From contig CM077011.1 in the NCBI GenBank assembly GCA_039090855.1, forward strand, positions 17,795,001-17,859,000: 64,000 nucleotides of DNA, read 5' to 3'. This stretch comes from Macrothele yani (Eukaryota > Arthropoda > Arachnida > Araneae > Macrothelidae). Below the pieces are notes generated by a model. That model was not told the origin of the DNA, did not search any database, and worked only from the letters and a program-made list of their open reading frames with translations. This document shows positions 52,438 through 62,400 of this stretch, piece after piece (positions within the stretch are counted from its first letter, which is position 1; every line of letters starts with the position of its first letter). The translations under genes and the position numbers were made by a program.

Positions 52438-54340
52438 AAAAGATGACACCGGATGATTTTCGGGAGTAATGAGCACGTCTTTTGAATCTGTTCTGACGCA
52501 AATTAAATTTATCAAAGCTATTCAAAGTCAATGGAACCGGTATGGAAAACAATATTATCTGACAGAAAAAAGAAGTTTTTCAATTGGGTTTCTAATCCCG
52601 CAGATTTTGCTGTTAACGGAATCGTCAGCGTATGCTCCTCTGCTTGCAGATTTGTGCGTTAAGAAAAATCTGAATTTATATGAGAAATATTTCGCAGCGG
52701 AAACGCTCTCCAACAATGAAATAATTATTCCAATTGGACTCTTCGAAGCAGAGATATGGACAAATATAAGATATGAATCTACGCTCCTTGGTGGGAACAC
52801 CACTCATTATTTAAGGAAGAAGGTATTCTCAAAAGGGTTTTCGAGGTGAACGGAATCGGTTGAAGAAAAAAAAATTTAGTCGAGTTTTCAGGAGCTTAGT
52901 TTTGCTGCAAATACATCTGAAGCAAAAGTTAACACATATGCCCCCTGATGGCCAAATCATTCTTTACCAAATATTAGAAATTACATGAAAAACATTTTCC
53001 ATCAGGAGTGTATGCGATACAGGAAGAATGTTTTTTAAATCTGAGTTTTAGAAGCAGAAATAACGCAGCAAACGCAATTTATCTTTGCTCCCCCTAGCAG
53101 AAAGTTTATGATTTAAATGAAAATTTTGAATTTATATGAAAAACATTTTGCATCGGAAACACTATCCAACAAAGAAGGAATTTTTCAAATCGGACACCTA
53201 GAAGTAGAGATATTGACAAAAATAAGATATACATCTACGCTCTGGCGTAGAAACCATGAATTATTTTAAGAAGAAAATATTCCTAAAAGGTTTGTCGACC
53301 TGAGTAGTATCGGCCTACAAACGAATTTTTTTCAATCGAGATTTTAAAAGCTCAGTTTTTGTTGCAAATACATCAGAAGCGGAAATTAAGACTTACACCC
53401 CTGGTGGCAAAACCATATTTGAACAAATTTACAAATTATGTTCAAACGATTTCCCATCAGGAGCTGTATCCGGTGCAGAGATTTTTTCAAATCCGAGTTT
53501 TAGAAACAGAGATATCGGGGGAAAAGCAATTTACCTTTACGCCACCTAGCGGAAATTCTGTAGAATTGTTTGAACATTTTGAAATTATATGAAAAACATG
53601 TCACATCGGAAACTCTATCCAATAAAGAAAGAATTTTAAAATCGGACCATTAGAGGAAGAGATATTAACAAAAATTAGATACATATCTACGCCCCTTAGC
53701 GGAGAAACTATGCATTATTTTTAGAAGAAAATATTCCGAAACGGTTTATCGACGTGAGTGGCATCGGTCCACGAAATAATTTTTCAATCTATATTTTAGA
53801 AGCTCAGATTTTATGGCAAATAAATCAGAAGCAAAAAATTAACACGTACGCCACCTGGTGGCCAAATTATTATTTACCAAAAATACTATGCAAAAGTTTT
53901 TCCATCAGGAGCTGTATGCGCTGAAGAAAGAAATTTTCAAATCGCAGTTTTGAAAGAAGAGATATCTGGGAAAACGTAATTTACTTTTTCGTCCCCTAGC
54001 GGAAAATCTATACGTAACTTGAAAAAGTAACTATACCTAAAATACTCTTCGACATAAATGGAATCGAAAGCTAAAGAACGTTTTCCATCGGATGTTTAGG
54101 AGCAAATATATGGAATAAAATGTTTTTTGAGTTCGAAATCATCTGCATTTATGCCCTCTATCGGCGAAATGTTATATCGTAAAAAAATAAAATGAAATGA
54201 AGGATCATCATTCCCATATTTGAAGCATCGCAATGCAAAAATAATTTTTCAAATTGGACTAATAATTCCAGAGATATGGTGCCTACAATCGGATGGACGG
54301 ACGGACAAACCGATAACATAAGCACGATCTCTTCTTTACA
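52438..54340 (-). mobile_element. Modular tandem-repeat element, 455-bp-unit copy
   Basis: The left part to about 52850 matches, inverted, 9080-9290 (GTCTTTTGAATC, TTCTGACGCAAATTAAATTT). About three units of roughly 455 bp follow, with the anchor GATGGCCAAATCA-like sequence at 52948, 53404 and 53858. The right end carries GGATGGACGGACGGACAAAC (54291-54310). A 126-codon frame at 52469-52849 (LADLCVKKNLNLYEKYFAAE) lies inside a repeat unit and is probably spurious. Confidence 0.8.
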
Positions 54341-56326
54341 AAAGACGTACTAACAAGGTATCTTATAAAGAAAAGAAAAAGTTCGGTTTTCGCAGGAAAT
54401 TATCAATTGCTTTGGACGACATGATAAAGAAAATACTTTTGTTCGAGAATTGTTCTTCCTCTTTTCAGCAAAAGAGAAAATTTATCGAACTAACTCCAAT
54501 TCTTTTTCATGTCCGCTCTCTTAAATGCAATTATTCCGTGTTTTGACTTACATGGTTGGAAGTACCGTAGCCTATCTGTTTTTGAAATGTTAGTGCTTCA
54601 TCAGAGTTCAGTTCTTTCACCTACGAATATCGCATGGATGAACATTAAAAACTTCGAATCATTTTCACAAAATGTAATAATTATCCTCATGACATTTCCT
54701 ATGAATAGTAATAGCAGCTGTTTAAAAGCTATTATGCAATACTAGCTCATAGCCCGTGCCATGCACAGGTGAAAAGCTGTGACTGAAATTTTTGATTCGA
54801 ATCATAAAATACATATACCTAAATAAACTGTTGAATTATTAATGGGGAGTCTACAAGATAGGTCGCCGTCAACAAATTTTCGTAATATTTCCATTCAATA
54901 TTCTCATGACAGAAGCCTATTTCTTACTATTTTACTTCTTTCTTTTTATAAAATAAAATAACGCTGATTCCATTTCATGAAATAACTCTGCAGTACGAAG
55001 AAAATGAAATATAACACGACATAACACCTACGTAACAGAACAAACGTCGCATATAGTTGTTCGAGCATCTGCGTGTTGCCACAGATTATGTCGTTTGTCT
55101 TACTAACTTTTTTTCCGGTATTTCTCCTTGATTTCAAGTAGCGTGCGATAGCGGTGATCTTAGTTTAGGTTTCGGCCACCGGATAAAATCAGATGGCACT
55201 GCAAGTACTGAATGGCGTTAGAGCGTTAGGGATAGACGTAGCCTATTATATGGGTTTTATTAGGACTGGAAACAATGATGTAAAACATTTACTGACATCA
55301 TTATCTTGAAGAAACCTTTGTATAGAAAGATCTAATCTTTCCGAAGTCGAAAGCACTCGTATCTATGACTTCTAAGTATTCCAGGACGTCCATTGTGGTA
55401 TTTCCATTAGTGGAAATGACATTTCATGTGCTCTTTTGTTCATATAATGTTAAAAATATATAAAACAATTTCAGCATGACAGCAAACTTCGAGGTTGTCT
55501 ACATTCGGTCGACGACTGAAACCAACGGCTATCGTTGGGCGTAGTTATTATCCTTATGTACACCACCTGACGGGAAGGAACGCAGCTGTTACGTCACTCA
55601 AAGTATTTAGAAGTCTAAGTACTTCGATACAACTGGCGGAAAATGACGAAGTTATGACGTAGTTTGCTTTGTGGCTCATCTGGTGTTGTTCGTTTGCATA
55701 TTGTTGCACTGGTAGCCATGGTGAGCTTAGCGAGTCATGATAATGCGCTTTGTGGAAAAGCTCAAATTCTTCCCGAGTTTTTGATCTCGTAATTATGGAA
55801 TAGTTTCCTGAACTTTCGCTAGTTACGTCACAGCTGAGCTCTTCCGCTCCAACGGGACGAGCCCAGCGGTGGATGATAACTGTCTGTATGATAACCATAC
55901 ATATTAGTTAGGATGTTGGCTTTCTTACAGAGCGTGGTCGACATGTTTTTAATTAAGATATAGGAAAAAAACTAAATACGTGAAGTATTATTTGCGCTAT
56001 GGGAAATGTTTATTTCAGGGGCGAAACGAACTTAAAGACAAACGGAGATGCACAGGAAATTTTTAAACATTTCTGAAAACACTTAAAATAAGAATTATAA
56101 AGTAAAGGTTTTGTGTATCGATTAACTAATAATTAACTAATACAGCCTCCATATAGACCTCCTGCGCGCTGCAAAAGCAAAATCCATGCAATAAAAATAT
56201 GCAGTGAAATAGTATCGAATAATTTATTTATAATTTGCAAAAATGAGCACGTCCACCTTCTGAGAGTATGCCAAAAATGGGCACTGAAAATATATTGCCT
56301 ACATTAATTTTCAGACTATCCACTTA
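54341..56326. other. No recognised gene; some regulatory-like motifs
   Basis: CTAGCTCATAGCCCGTGCCA then TGCACAGG near 54743 resembles the end of a dispersed repeat with a small hairpin. TTACGTCAC occurs at 55589 and 55825, with a related TATGACGTAG near 55653 (CRE/ATF-type). The 114-codon minus-strand frame at 55554-55898 has no recognisable motif. Confidence 0.4.
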
Positions 56327-57013
56327 CTGTATTTTCCGGCGTCGTGGACGCTATTTTGGTTCCTGAAATAAGTCTCGAAAATTTACCGTACGTCCCAGAG
56401 ACAGAAGGTTACATTTTTCATAGGCCTATGCTAACCCCAGAAGAAGGTTATCTATGTTAAAATGTGCTGTGAAGACTGCAGGAGACCGAAGGTAACAATT
56501 TTCAGAGGCTTATGCTAACCCTGAAGTGAGGTTATCTATCTTAAAATGTGCTGTGAAGACTCCAGGAGACCGAAGGTAACATTTTTCGGAGGCTTATGTT
56601 AACCCTGAAGTGAGGTTATCTATGCTAAAATGTTGCTGTGAAGATTGAAATAGTATGCTATGAGCATGGAATGTTGTTAAGATTGAAATAGCAGTAAAAT
56701 CTATTAAAAAATGTGGCATCAGTAATGCTTTAGATGGCACAGAAGATTACATTCTGTTTGCAGATAGTGACACTTCGGGACCGTATTGACGACCCAGATT
56801 ATGACAACGATGCCAGTGATATGGATAACACCAGTGAATTTTCTGGATTTGAGGATATGGATGACTGAAATGCTTTTCTTTATAGGTAGAGGTACATTTT
56901 GTATTGATTTTAATCTTCATGAAAAAGCTGAAACCTTATTTTTATGTTCATTCTTTTTTCTCGGAATTTTGCATTTTACAACCGGGGTGCGCTCTTTACT
57001 CCGGGAAATGCGA
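56327..57013 (+). mobile_element. pogo/Tigger-like element, internally deleted
   Basis: The left end CTGTATTTTCCGGCGTCG then GGACGC and the right end (reverse-complemented TCGCATTTCCCGGAGTAAAG) resemble pogo/Tigger terminal sequences. TA flanks both sides (56325-56326 and 57014-57015). Inside, near 56681-56760, KSIKKCGISNALDGTEDYIL is the conserved pogo transposase C-terminal block, followed by DPDYDNDASDMDNTSEFSGF then EDMDD and a stop. The catalytic domain is gone. Its place is taken by three 87-bp tandem copies (56397-56645). Confidence 0.8.
56397..56645. repeat. 87-bp tandem repeat, three copies, inside the pogo element
   Basis: The unit carries AGACCGAAGGTAACA, TTATGCTAACCCTGAAGTGA then GGTTATCTAT, and AAAATGTGCTGTGAAGACT. 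Confidence 0.9.
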
Positions 57014-57108
57014 TAATATTTTATTAAAGGTGCAGAAATTCCAAAAACTAAAACATTTTCTTCTCTCGTGATAAATTTAAGCTGTGGTGGAACGCTTTCT
57101 GCTTAAAC

Positions 57109-57310
57109 TTTTTTTTTTTATTGGAAGCTTAACGACCACCGGGAGCAACTCAAAGGGCTATATACAGTCGCCCGTCTAAAATTTAGGACCACTGCTTAGC
57201 CAGTGACGTAAGCCAAACACAACATCCATGCCTCACCGGGATTCGAACCAGCACCCATCTCGAAACATGGTTTTAAGCCACCGCTTAGACCACTGCGCCA
57301 CCGGGGCGGC
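57109..57310 (-). repeat. SINE family C, best copy (tRNA-Leu-like head, poly-A tail)
   Basis: The minus strand reads GCCGCCCCGGTGGCGCAGTG, GTCTAAGCGGTGGCTTAAAA (box A region), GTTCGAATCCCGGTGAGGC (box B), a body ending GGTCGTTAAGCTTCCAATA and an A run (T run at 57109-57119). This is the complete layout of a tRNA-derived SINE. Other copies are at 14.1, 28.3, 58.8 and 59.05 kb. Confidence 0.85.
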
Positions 57311-57378
57311 AAATTACCTCTTAGGGAAGTTCGTCACCCTACTAAAACGTTAACAGAATTCTTGCCCTTCATGCTTGT

Positions 57379-57540
57379 ATAACGAAGTAAATTTCTCCGT
57401 CATTTTTGTCCACGCCGGTGTTCGAACCCGGGTCCCCTCATTCCGGAATAAGTCACTTTACCAATTGAGCTACGCGGACGTTCGTTCTGACTGCTATCTG
57501 CCTTTATATCGTGTGCGTCCTGCTGGGCAGGCACGTCACA
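57379..57540 (-). repeat. SINE family A, copy 3
   Basis: Minus-strand copy of the 17.2-kb SINE: GTGACGTGCCTGCCCAGCAG, GCACACGATATAAAGGCAGA, a tRNA-like core at 57408-57479 with anticodon hairpin CTTAT-TCCGGA-ATGAG, then GACGGAGAAATTTACTTCGT. Confidence 0.8.
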
Positions 57541-58129
57541 CTTGTTTAATGGATAAATATTTCTTATTTGTTTTGCGAGTACAAATTTTAAACTCCCTTT
57601 TCCAATTACTTAGTTAAGTTAGGGGCAGCAGCAGTATAATTTTCGATTTTGCTCAAATTAAAACTGATAGTAAATACGTCACGTTCTCTGTGGGTTTCAC
57701 GAAACAAATTTATTCAGGGAACAGATCTCATGCAGCGAGGCCATTTTAATCCAAAGTTATTACACAGAAAGGTTATTCTCAGGAAAAGTCAGTAAGACCA
57801 CATGAAACCATGACACGAGGATATTTTGAGAGAAGATAATTATGATGCTACATCATCATTTTGATGTCTGATCATTATTCCACGAGGTTGGAGCAATACA
57901 AAGCCAAGTTAACACATTATGAACGCAGTCCGTCTCTAGCTTATGCGCTGTAAAATAGGATGTTTCCAGGCCAGCGTGATGCTAAGACACCATATCTAAA
58001 AGTTCGTAGTCATGGTTTCATTGTTCTGCAACATTTTGCAAAACTGATGTTCATTAATTTCTCCAAATTGCCTGACGTCAAATCTGAATACCGAGAAGCG
58101 ATTCTGAATCACGGGTTTTGCAAAACAAA
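57541..58129. other. No recognised gene
   Basis: Unassigned AT-rich sequence. Confidence 0.4.
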
Positions 58130-58206
58130 TGGCGTGGCTCAATCGGCTGAAGTTCGTTGCTCTGTAGTAGGTTGCGAGTTGGGGGTTCATATCCCGTCGT
58201 TGACCA
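58130..58206 (+). repeat. tRNA-like SINE head
   Basis: TGGCGTGGCTCAATCGGCTG (box A) and GGGGGTTCATATCCCGTCG (box B) are spaced as in a tRNA. The acceptor ends pair poorly and the anticodon arm is irregular, so this is a pseudo-tRNA or SINE. Confidence 0.6.
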
Positions 58207-58310
58207 TCCAATTTGCGGTTTCCTACCGTCTACGAATGTATTGTGAATACCTAAATTCGTTTAGGACGTATAAAGCCATTTTTTGTCGTTGAAACTTGGC
58301 CAGTTGTGGG

Positions 58311-58480
58311 TATACACTGAGTAGACAGGAATCATGGGATACATACCTAGTAACTGGTAGGACCACCTACCACTAGGACACGAATGTTTCCACAGGTGTA
58401 TATCTCCACCTATGCTTACTGCACCGCTGTCCATAATTGCGTGGTGTTCCTGGGAGGAAGATTCAAAGCTTGAACGGACA
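58311..58480. mobile_element. Tc1-like terminal fragment
   Basis: TACACTGAGTAGACAGGAAT then CATGGGATAC resembles a Tc1-type end, and GGTAGGACCACCTACCAC is the phrase that usually follows such ends. No coding part was recognised. Confidence 0.5.
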
Positions 58481-58775
58481 TTTTCCACAGCAACCCAAAG
58501 ATTTTCCACTACACTACAAAGCATTTTCTGAAAATTCACGAGCCACTTTCCATCATTTCTTATGTGAATTAACGAAGCACATTTCTCACACAACTCTTTC
58601 CGTGAAATGACAGAAAGGGACCTGAATTTCACGGAGTTTTCATGCTACGAGAAGACTGAATTTTCAGAAACCTTAACGCAGTTTCTTTCTTATACTGATG
58701 GTAAAATATCGTTCTAGAGATGTGTTAACGGAAAATTCTGAATTTTCAGAAATATTTCCACAATTTCCTCTCCTC
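58481..58775. repeat. Approximately 60-bp repeat family, inverted copy 2
   Basis: Reverse-complemented it contains GGAAATTGTGGAAATATT and CTGAAAATTCAGAATTTTCC then GTTAACACA, matching 5860-5990. Confidence 0.65.
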
Positions 58776-58779
58776 ACCA

Positions 58780-59240
58780 ACAACATCCATGCCACAACAA
58801 CCTTTCCACAGACATACATTTCTCACCAACAACCTTTCCACAACATCAATGCCTCACTGGAATTCGAACCCGGAACTCGTGTCTCGGACGAATGGTCATA
58901 AGCCAGCACTTCCACAACATCCATGCCTCACCGGGATTCAAACCCGGACACATCTCGGACGAATAGTCACAAGCCAGCGCTTGGACCACTGCGTCACCGG
59001 GGGCGGCTTTGAGGTATTTTCATACGGTATACTAATAGAATGAGGTACCTTTCGGATGAGAACATGTATAAACGCTAAATCAACTCGATGGACAATATGC
59101 AGTCTCCTGTCCTTAAATTAGAGTCATTGGTTCCAGGGAAGGGAGAGAGCCAGTGCTGTAAGACAAATACAACATCCATGCGTCACCGTGATTCTAACTC
59201 GGATCCATCTCGGAAAATGATCAGAAGCCAGCGCATATGC
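58780..59240 (-). repeat. SINE family C fragments, tandem heads
   Basis: The box B region (TCACCGGGATTCAAACCCGG, ATGCCTCACTGGAATTCGAA) is repeated at 58845-58900 and 58920-59005. A further partial copy with body (GGTTCCAGGGAAGGGAGAGA) lies at 59110-59240. This looks like unequal duplication of the SINE head. Confidence 0.7.
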
Positions 59241-59269
59241 ATGATGGTGCTAGATGCCACAGATCAAGG

Positions 59270-59535
59270 ACTGTAAAGGAGAGGAAAAACATAACTGTGC
59301 TTGACTGGCCCGGTAATAAACCCGACCTTAACCCCATCGAAAATTTATGGACCATTTGAAGCTTTGATTGACGCTTTATCGCGTCAATCAAAGCTTGCGA
59401 TCAAATTCCCAAGCTTTGATTGACGCGATAAAGTACGTGTGATGCAAAGACATTTCAAGTGACTACTGTAATTCCCTCATTGAGAGTATGCCACATCGTA
59501 TTTTGTCCGTTATAAAAACAAAGGTGACCATACAA
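59270..59535 (+). pseudogene. Tc1-like transposase C-terminal fragment I, split by a hairpin
   Basis: LDWPGNKPDLNPIENLWTI (catalytic Glu in NPIE) ends at a stop. After an inserted inverted-repeat block (59360-59433) the C-terminus resumes SLIESMPHRILSVIKTKGDH-like sequence ending THKY-like near 59535. Confidence 0.75.
59360..59433. other. Triple inverted repeat (hairpin plus third copy)
   Basis: AAGCTTTGATTGACGC (59360-59375) pairs exactly with GCGTCAATCAAAGCTT (59382-59397). A third copy AAGCTTTGATTGACGCGATA (59412-59431, extending to 59433) pairs over 22 bp with 59376-59397, so two alternative stems are possible. Confidence 0.97.
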
Positions 59536-60704
59536 AGTACTAATTTAAGTCTTTAAGTCTTTTTTGTTTTTGTTTTAAAGGATGTAAGTATTCATCTGTG
59601 GTATCATTTTTCAAATATCTCTGACTAGTAATTAGTTGTTACTTTGAAAATATTAATTTTCAATAAATTGAGAGGTGGATTTAATTTTTGGCAAACGATT
59701 GTAGAAACTGTGCAAATGCTAATTAAGTTTTCAGCTTCTACAAGCAACGGCACGAATTAAAACATAAGGGTTCAGTAAATAAATTCAGTCAGCAACTAGT
59801 TAAGTTCTAGTAACGTTAAACCGGATATTTATACAGATCAAAACCCATTTTTATTTTACATGGGTTTTATGTACTTTCGTGTGTATAACTATATGCGCAC
59901 AACGAACATTTCATTTTTTTCTTGGAGAAATTAATTCTAGATACGATGTCATTTACAACATCCACCTTTCATCATTTTTGGCATGAGAATTACCTGATTT
60001 ACTGAAAAAATAAAGAAATATCTTTCCACCTCGACGTATGTATTATGTACACTGCCAATGTAATGCAACACTGTTAGGCTAAAAACGTCGATTTTAATAT
60101 CGAACTAATGTTGTAGAAAGATTGGATGATGTATCGGCTCGATTTACTCATGAAGGCATGCGATGTCTTTTTCTAGAAAACGAACATTTTAGCATGGATT
60201 GAGAGAATAAATATGCCAAGGTAAGAAAAAAAAACGTTGCTCCTCCTGAAGTGTTTGATGTTCGTAGTTGAATAACATCACAGGGATTCTGAAGATGACG
60301 GGTGTAAGGGTGAAAGTTCTTTTAAAAACTTCTGAGTTTCAATGTTTCACGCTCCATTTATTCCGTGAGAGAGACTTTGCTCGTGATCACGGTGCATATT
60401 GATGCTCACCATAGCAGGAGAATGGTTGTCACGTTCAGCAAACGACCCACGCCTACTGCAGGCCGTCTTTCCAAGGCTACTGTTGGGTGAAGAATTTATT
60501 CTTTGACAGAAAACAAATAACAAAAGAAAAAGGTAAATTTGGTACCTTGGTACGACACAAGCGCTATAAAGTTGCCGCATAAATCATGCACTTATCCAAG
60601 GAAAGCAGAAACTTTGCAAATTACAAAAGATAGAAAAGGAAACCGATATTAATATACTGAGCTCCAGATAAAAATTGCTTTTATGATCCAGCTATGTCCA
60701 TATA
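59536..60704. other. No recognised gene
   Basis: AT-rich. A small minus-strand frame at 60347-60580 has no family motif. Confidence 0.4.
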
Positions 60705-61993
60705 CAGCGGTTGCTCAGAATAATGTGAACACCTAAGAAAAGAAGGTTTTGCGTACCTAATAAGGAGTGGTGCCACCTTTGGTATTCAACACCGCCTGAA
60801 TGCTCCTTGGGATTGACGCATACAAATGCCAGATGGTGGTTAGTGGGATGTTACACACCATTTTTTACCATTCTTTATGTAGAAACTGCTCTAGGTCCTT
60901 GAGAAATGCAGGAGGAGGATAACGGAATCTTACTCTGTTTTCCAACACAGACAGACCACAGTGGCTCGATGATGTTTAAGTCTGGTGATTGGGGAGAGGC
61001 CAAGGAAGTTATGAAAGTTCTTCCTCATGTTCCTCAAAACATAATTTCACATTCCGAGCTCTGTTAATTAGGGCGGTTTCGTCTTGATAGATGACATCAC
61101 CTGCAGAAATCAATGTCTGAGCAATTGGATGGACTTGCTCGCCCACAACGGTTTCATCCACACTGCAGTCATCCGTCCTTTCAAGATGATTCTGGAACCT
61201 GCTGAAAACCAGGATATGACCACCCAGAGCATGACATAACCACAACCATGTACACTGTTGTGAGTGGACAGTCTATTCTCCACCATGAACATGTTTACGT
61301 CTGTTGTGAGCAGACGTAAGCACGTCCTGCGGTGGGGAATAGAATGAATATGGATTCATCCAACCATATTACACGCTTCCATGCATTGGTAGTCCACGTT
61401 GTATTCTTCCACTTCCGTCGCCGTTGTGCGTTAACCCGGGTCACCAGAGGTTTTGCAATAGCACCTCTGCGACGAATATCTTCTTTATGCGGTTCCCTGC
61501 GCACTGTTTTCGTTGATACTGGTGTCTGAAGATGAAGATTGAGCTCCACATTAGTTTTTGGAGCTGTGGTCTTCTTATTATGGGTAACAATCTTTTTTAA
61601 TGCTCTCGTGTCTCTATCAGTCAAGGTCGTTTTCCGGCTGCTCTTGTGTTTCGCAGACGAGGTTTTGCCACGAACACGGTTTGCTGTCATGACGCTATAC
61701 AACAGTAGTTCTGGATACCCCGACTACCCTGGCAATGTTATCACGGCAGCACTAACTAGCGGGCTAGCAACAAATAGCCGTCTTTCAAAGTCCGTTAGGT
61801 CGCTCATTTCGTAGTCACCCTGAAAAACCTTTTGCAACAAGACACATTAAATGCACTTAAACAGGACCTTGAGGTACTAAACAAAGCTATTAGAACGAAA
61901 AATGATGGATATATTTGAGTATTGTGACGTACGCAACTGCATTAAGAGTCACGTCTCTGAGCGTAGTGTTCAGATTATTCTGCCCAACACCTG
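60705..61993 (-). mobile_element. Tc1-like element J with diverged ends
   Basis: The left end CAGCGGTTGCTCAGAATAAT then GTGAACACC and the right end (reverse-complemented CAGGTGTTGGGCAGAATAAT, CTGAACAC) are recognisable terminal repeats. TA precedes the left end, and the right target dinucleotide is unclear. Confidence 0.8.
60770..61810 (-). pseudogene. Tc1-like transposase J, frameshifted
   Basis: Minus-strand order is SDLTDFERRLFVA-like (61800), NRVRGKTSSAKHKSSRKTTL then TDRDTRALKKIVTHNKKT, VSTKTVRREPHKEDI (second helix-turn-helix) and KRVIWLDESIFILFPTAGRA (first catalytic Asp near 61350). After shifts comes a block with GYVMLWVVISWFSAG (61190-61260), then PDLNIIEPLWSVLENR-like near 60940-60970 (Glu), PPAFLKDLEQFLHKEW, and an end IQAVLNTKGGTTPY (60770). 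Several frame breaks and stops occur. Confidence 0.82.
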
Positions 61994-62205
61994 TGTCTGT
62001 CAATGAGTTTATACGATTTCAATATAAAATTTTCGTAACAGAAAACCATAGGGATGTGCTACCGTATTCAGTCTACCTACCCATTGCAGTCAATTGGAAA
62101 TAAAAAGGCAAGGAGAATAATGTTTATTGAATCTTTGTTTGGTAAATCCCATGAAGGCGCAGTCATGGGAAATTAAACTAATGATTGCGCCTTCTTATAA
62201 TCTTC
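61994..62205. other. No recognised gene
   Basis: Unassigned short spacer between element J and a SINE. Confidence 0.4.
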
Positions 62206-62400
62206 CTGTAATTCAAATAATATTTTGGGTTTGGATCGAACCGCAGATCTCTCAAAAGATCTGGGGTTCAATTCCAGCTGTGTCCGGATAACAATTTTTT
62301 AGTTGCTGTGTGTTAATTAAAGAAAAACGTGGAAAGAGCGCTGACTTTGTCTATTTACATTGTCTCCACGTTTTTGGAAGATTATCACCATTATCAAACG
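62206..62400 (+). repeat. SINE family D with collapsed head-to-head palindrome
   Basis: GGATCGAACC, GCAGATCTCTC and AGATCTGGGGTTCAATTCC form an inverted pair of box B regions (62236-62285). One SINE tail follows (AAAGAAAAACGTGGAAAGAG, then TCTATTTACATTGTCT and TTTTTGGAAGATTATCACCA). The tail matches 27.84-27.93 kb. Confidence 0.7.

Noticed and set aside
52469..52849. 126-codon plus-strand frame with an ATG start
   Set aside because: Lies inside the 455-bp modular repeat, and the same sequence at 9.1-9.3 kb and in the other units has no equivalent open frame.
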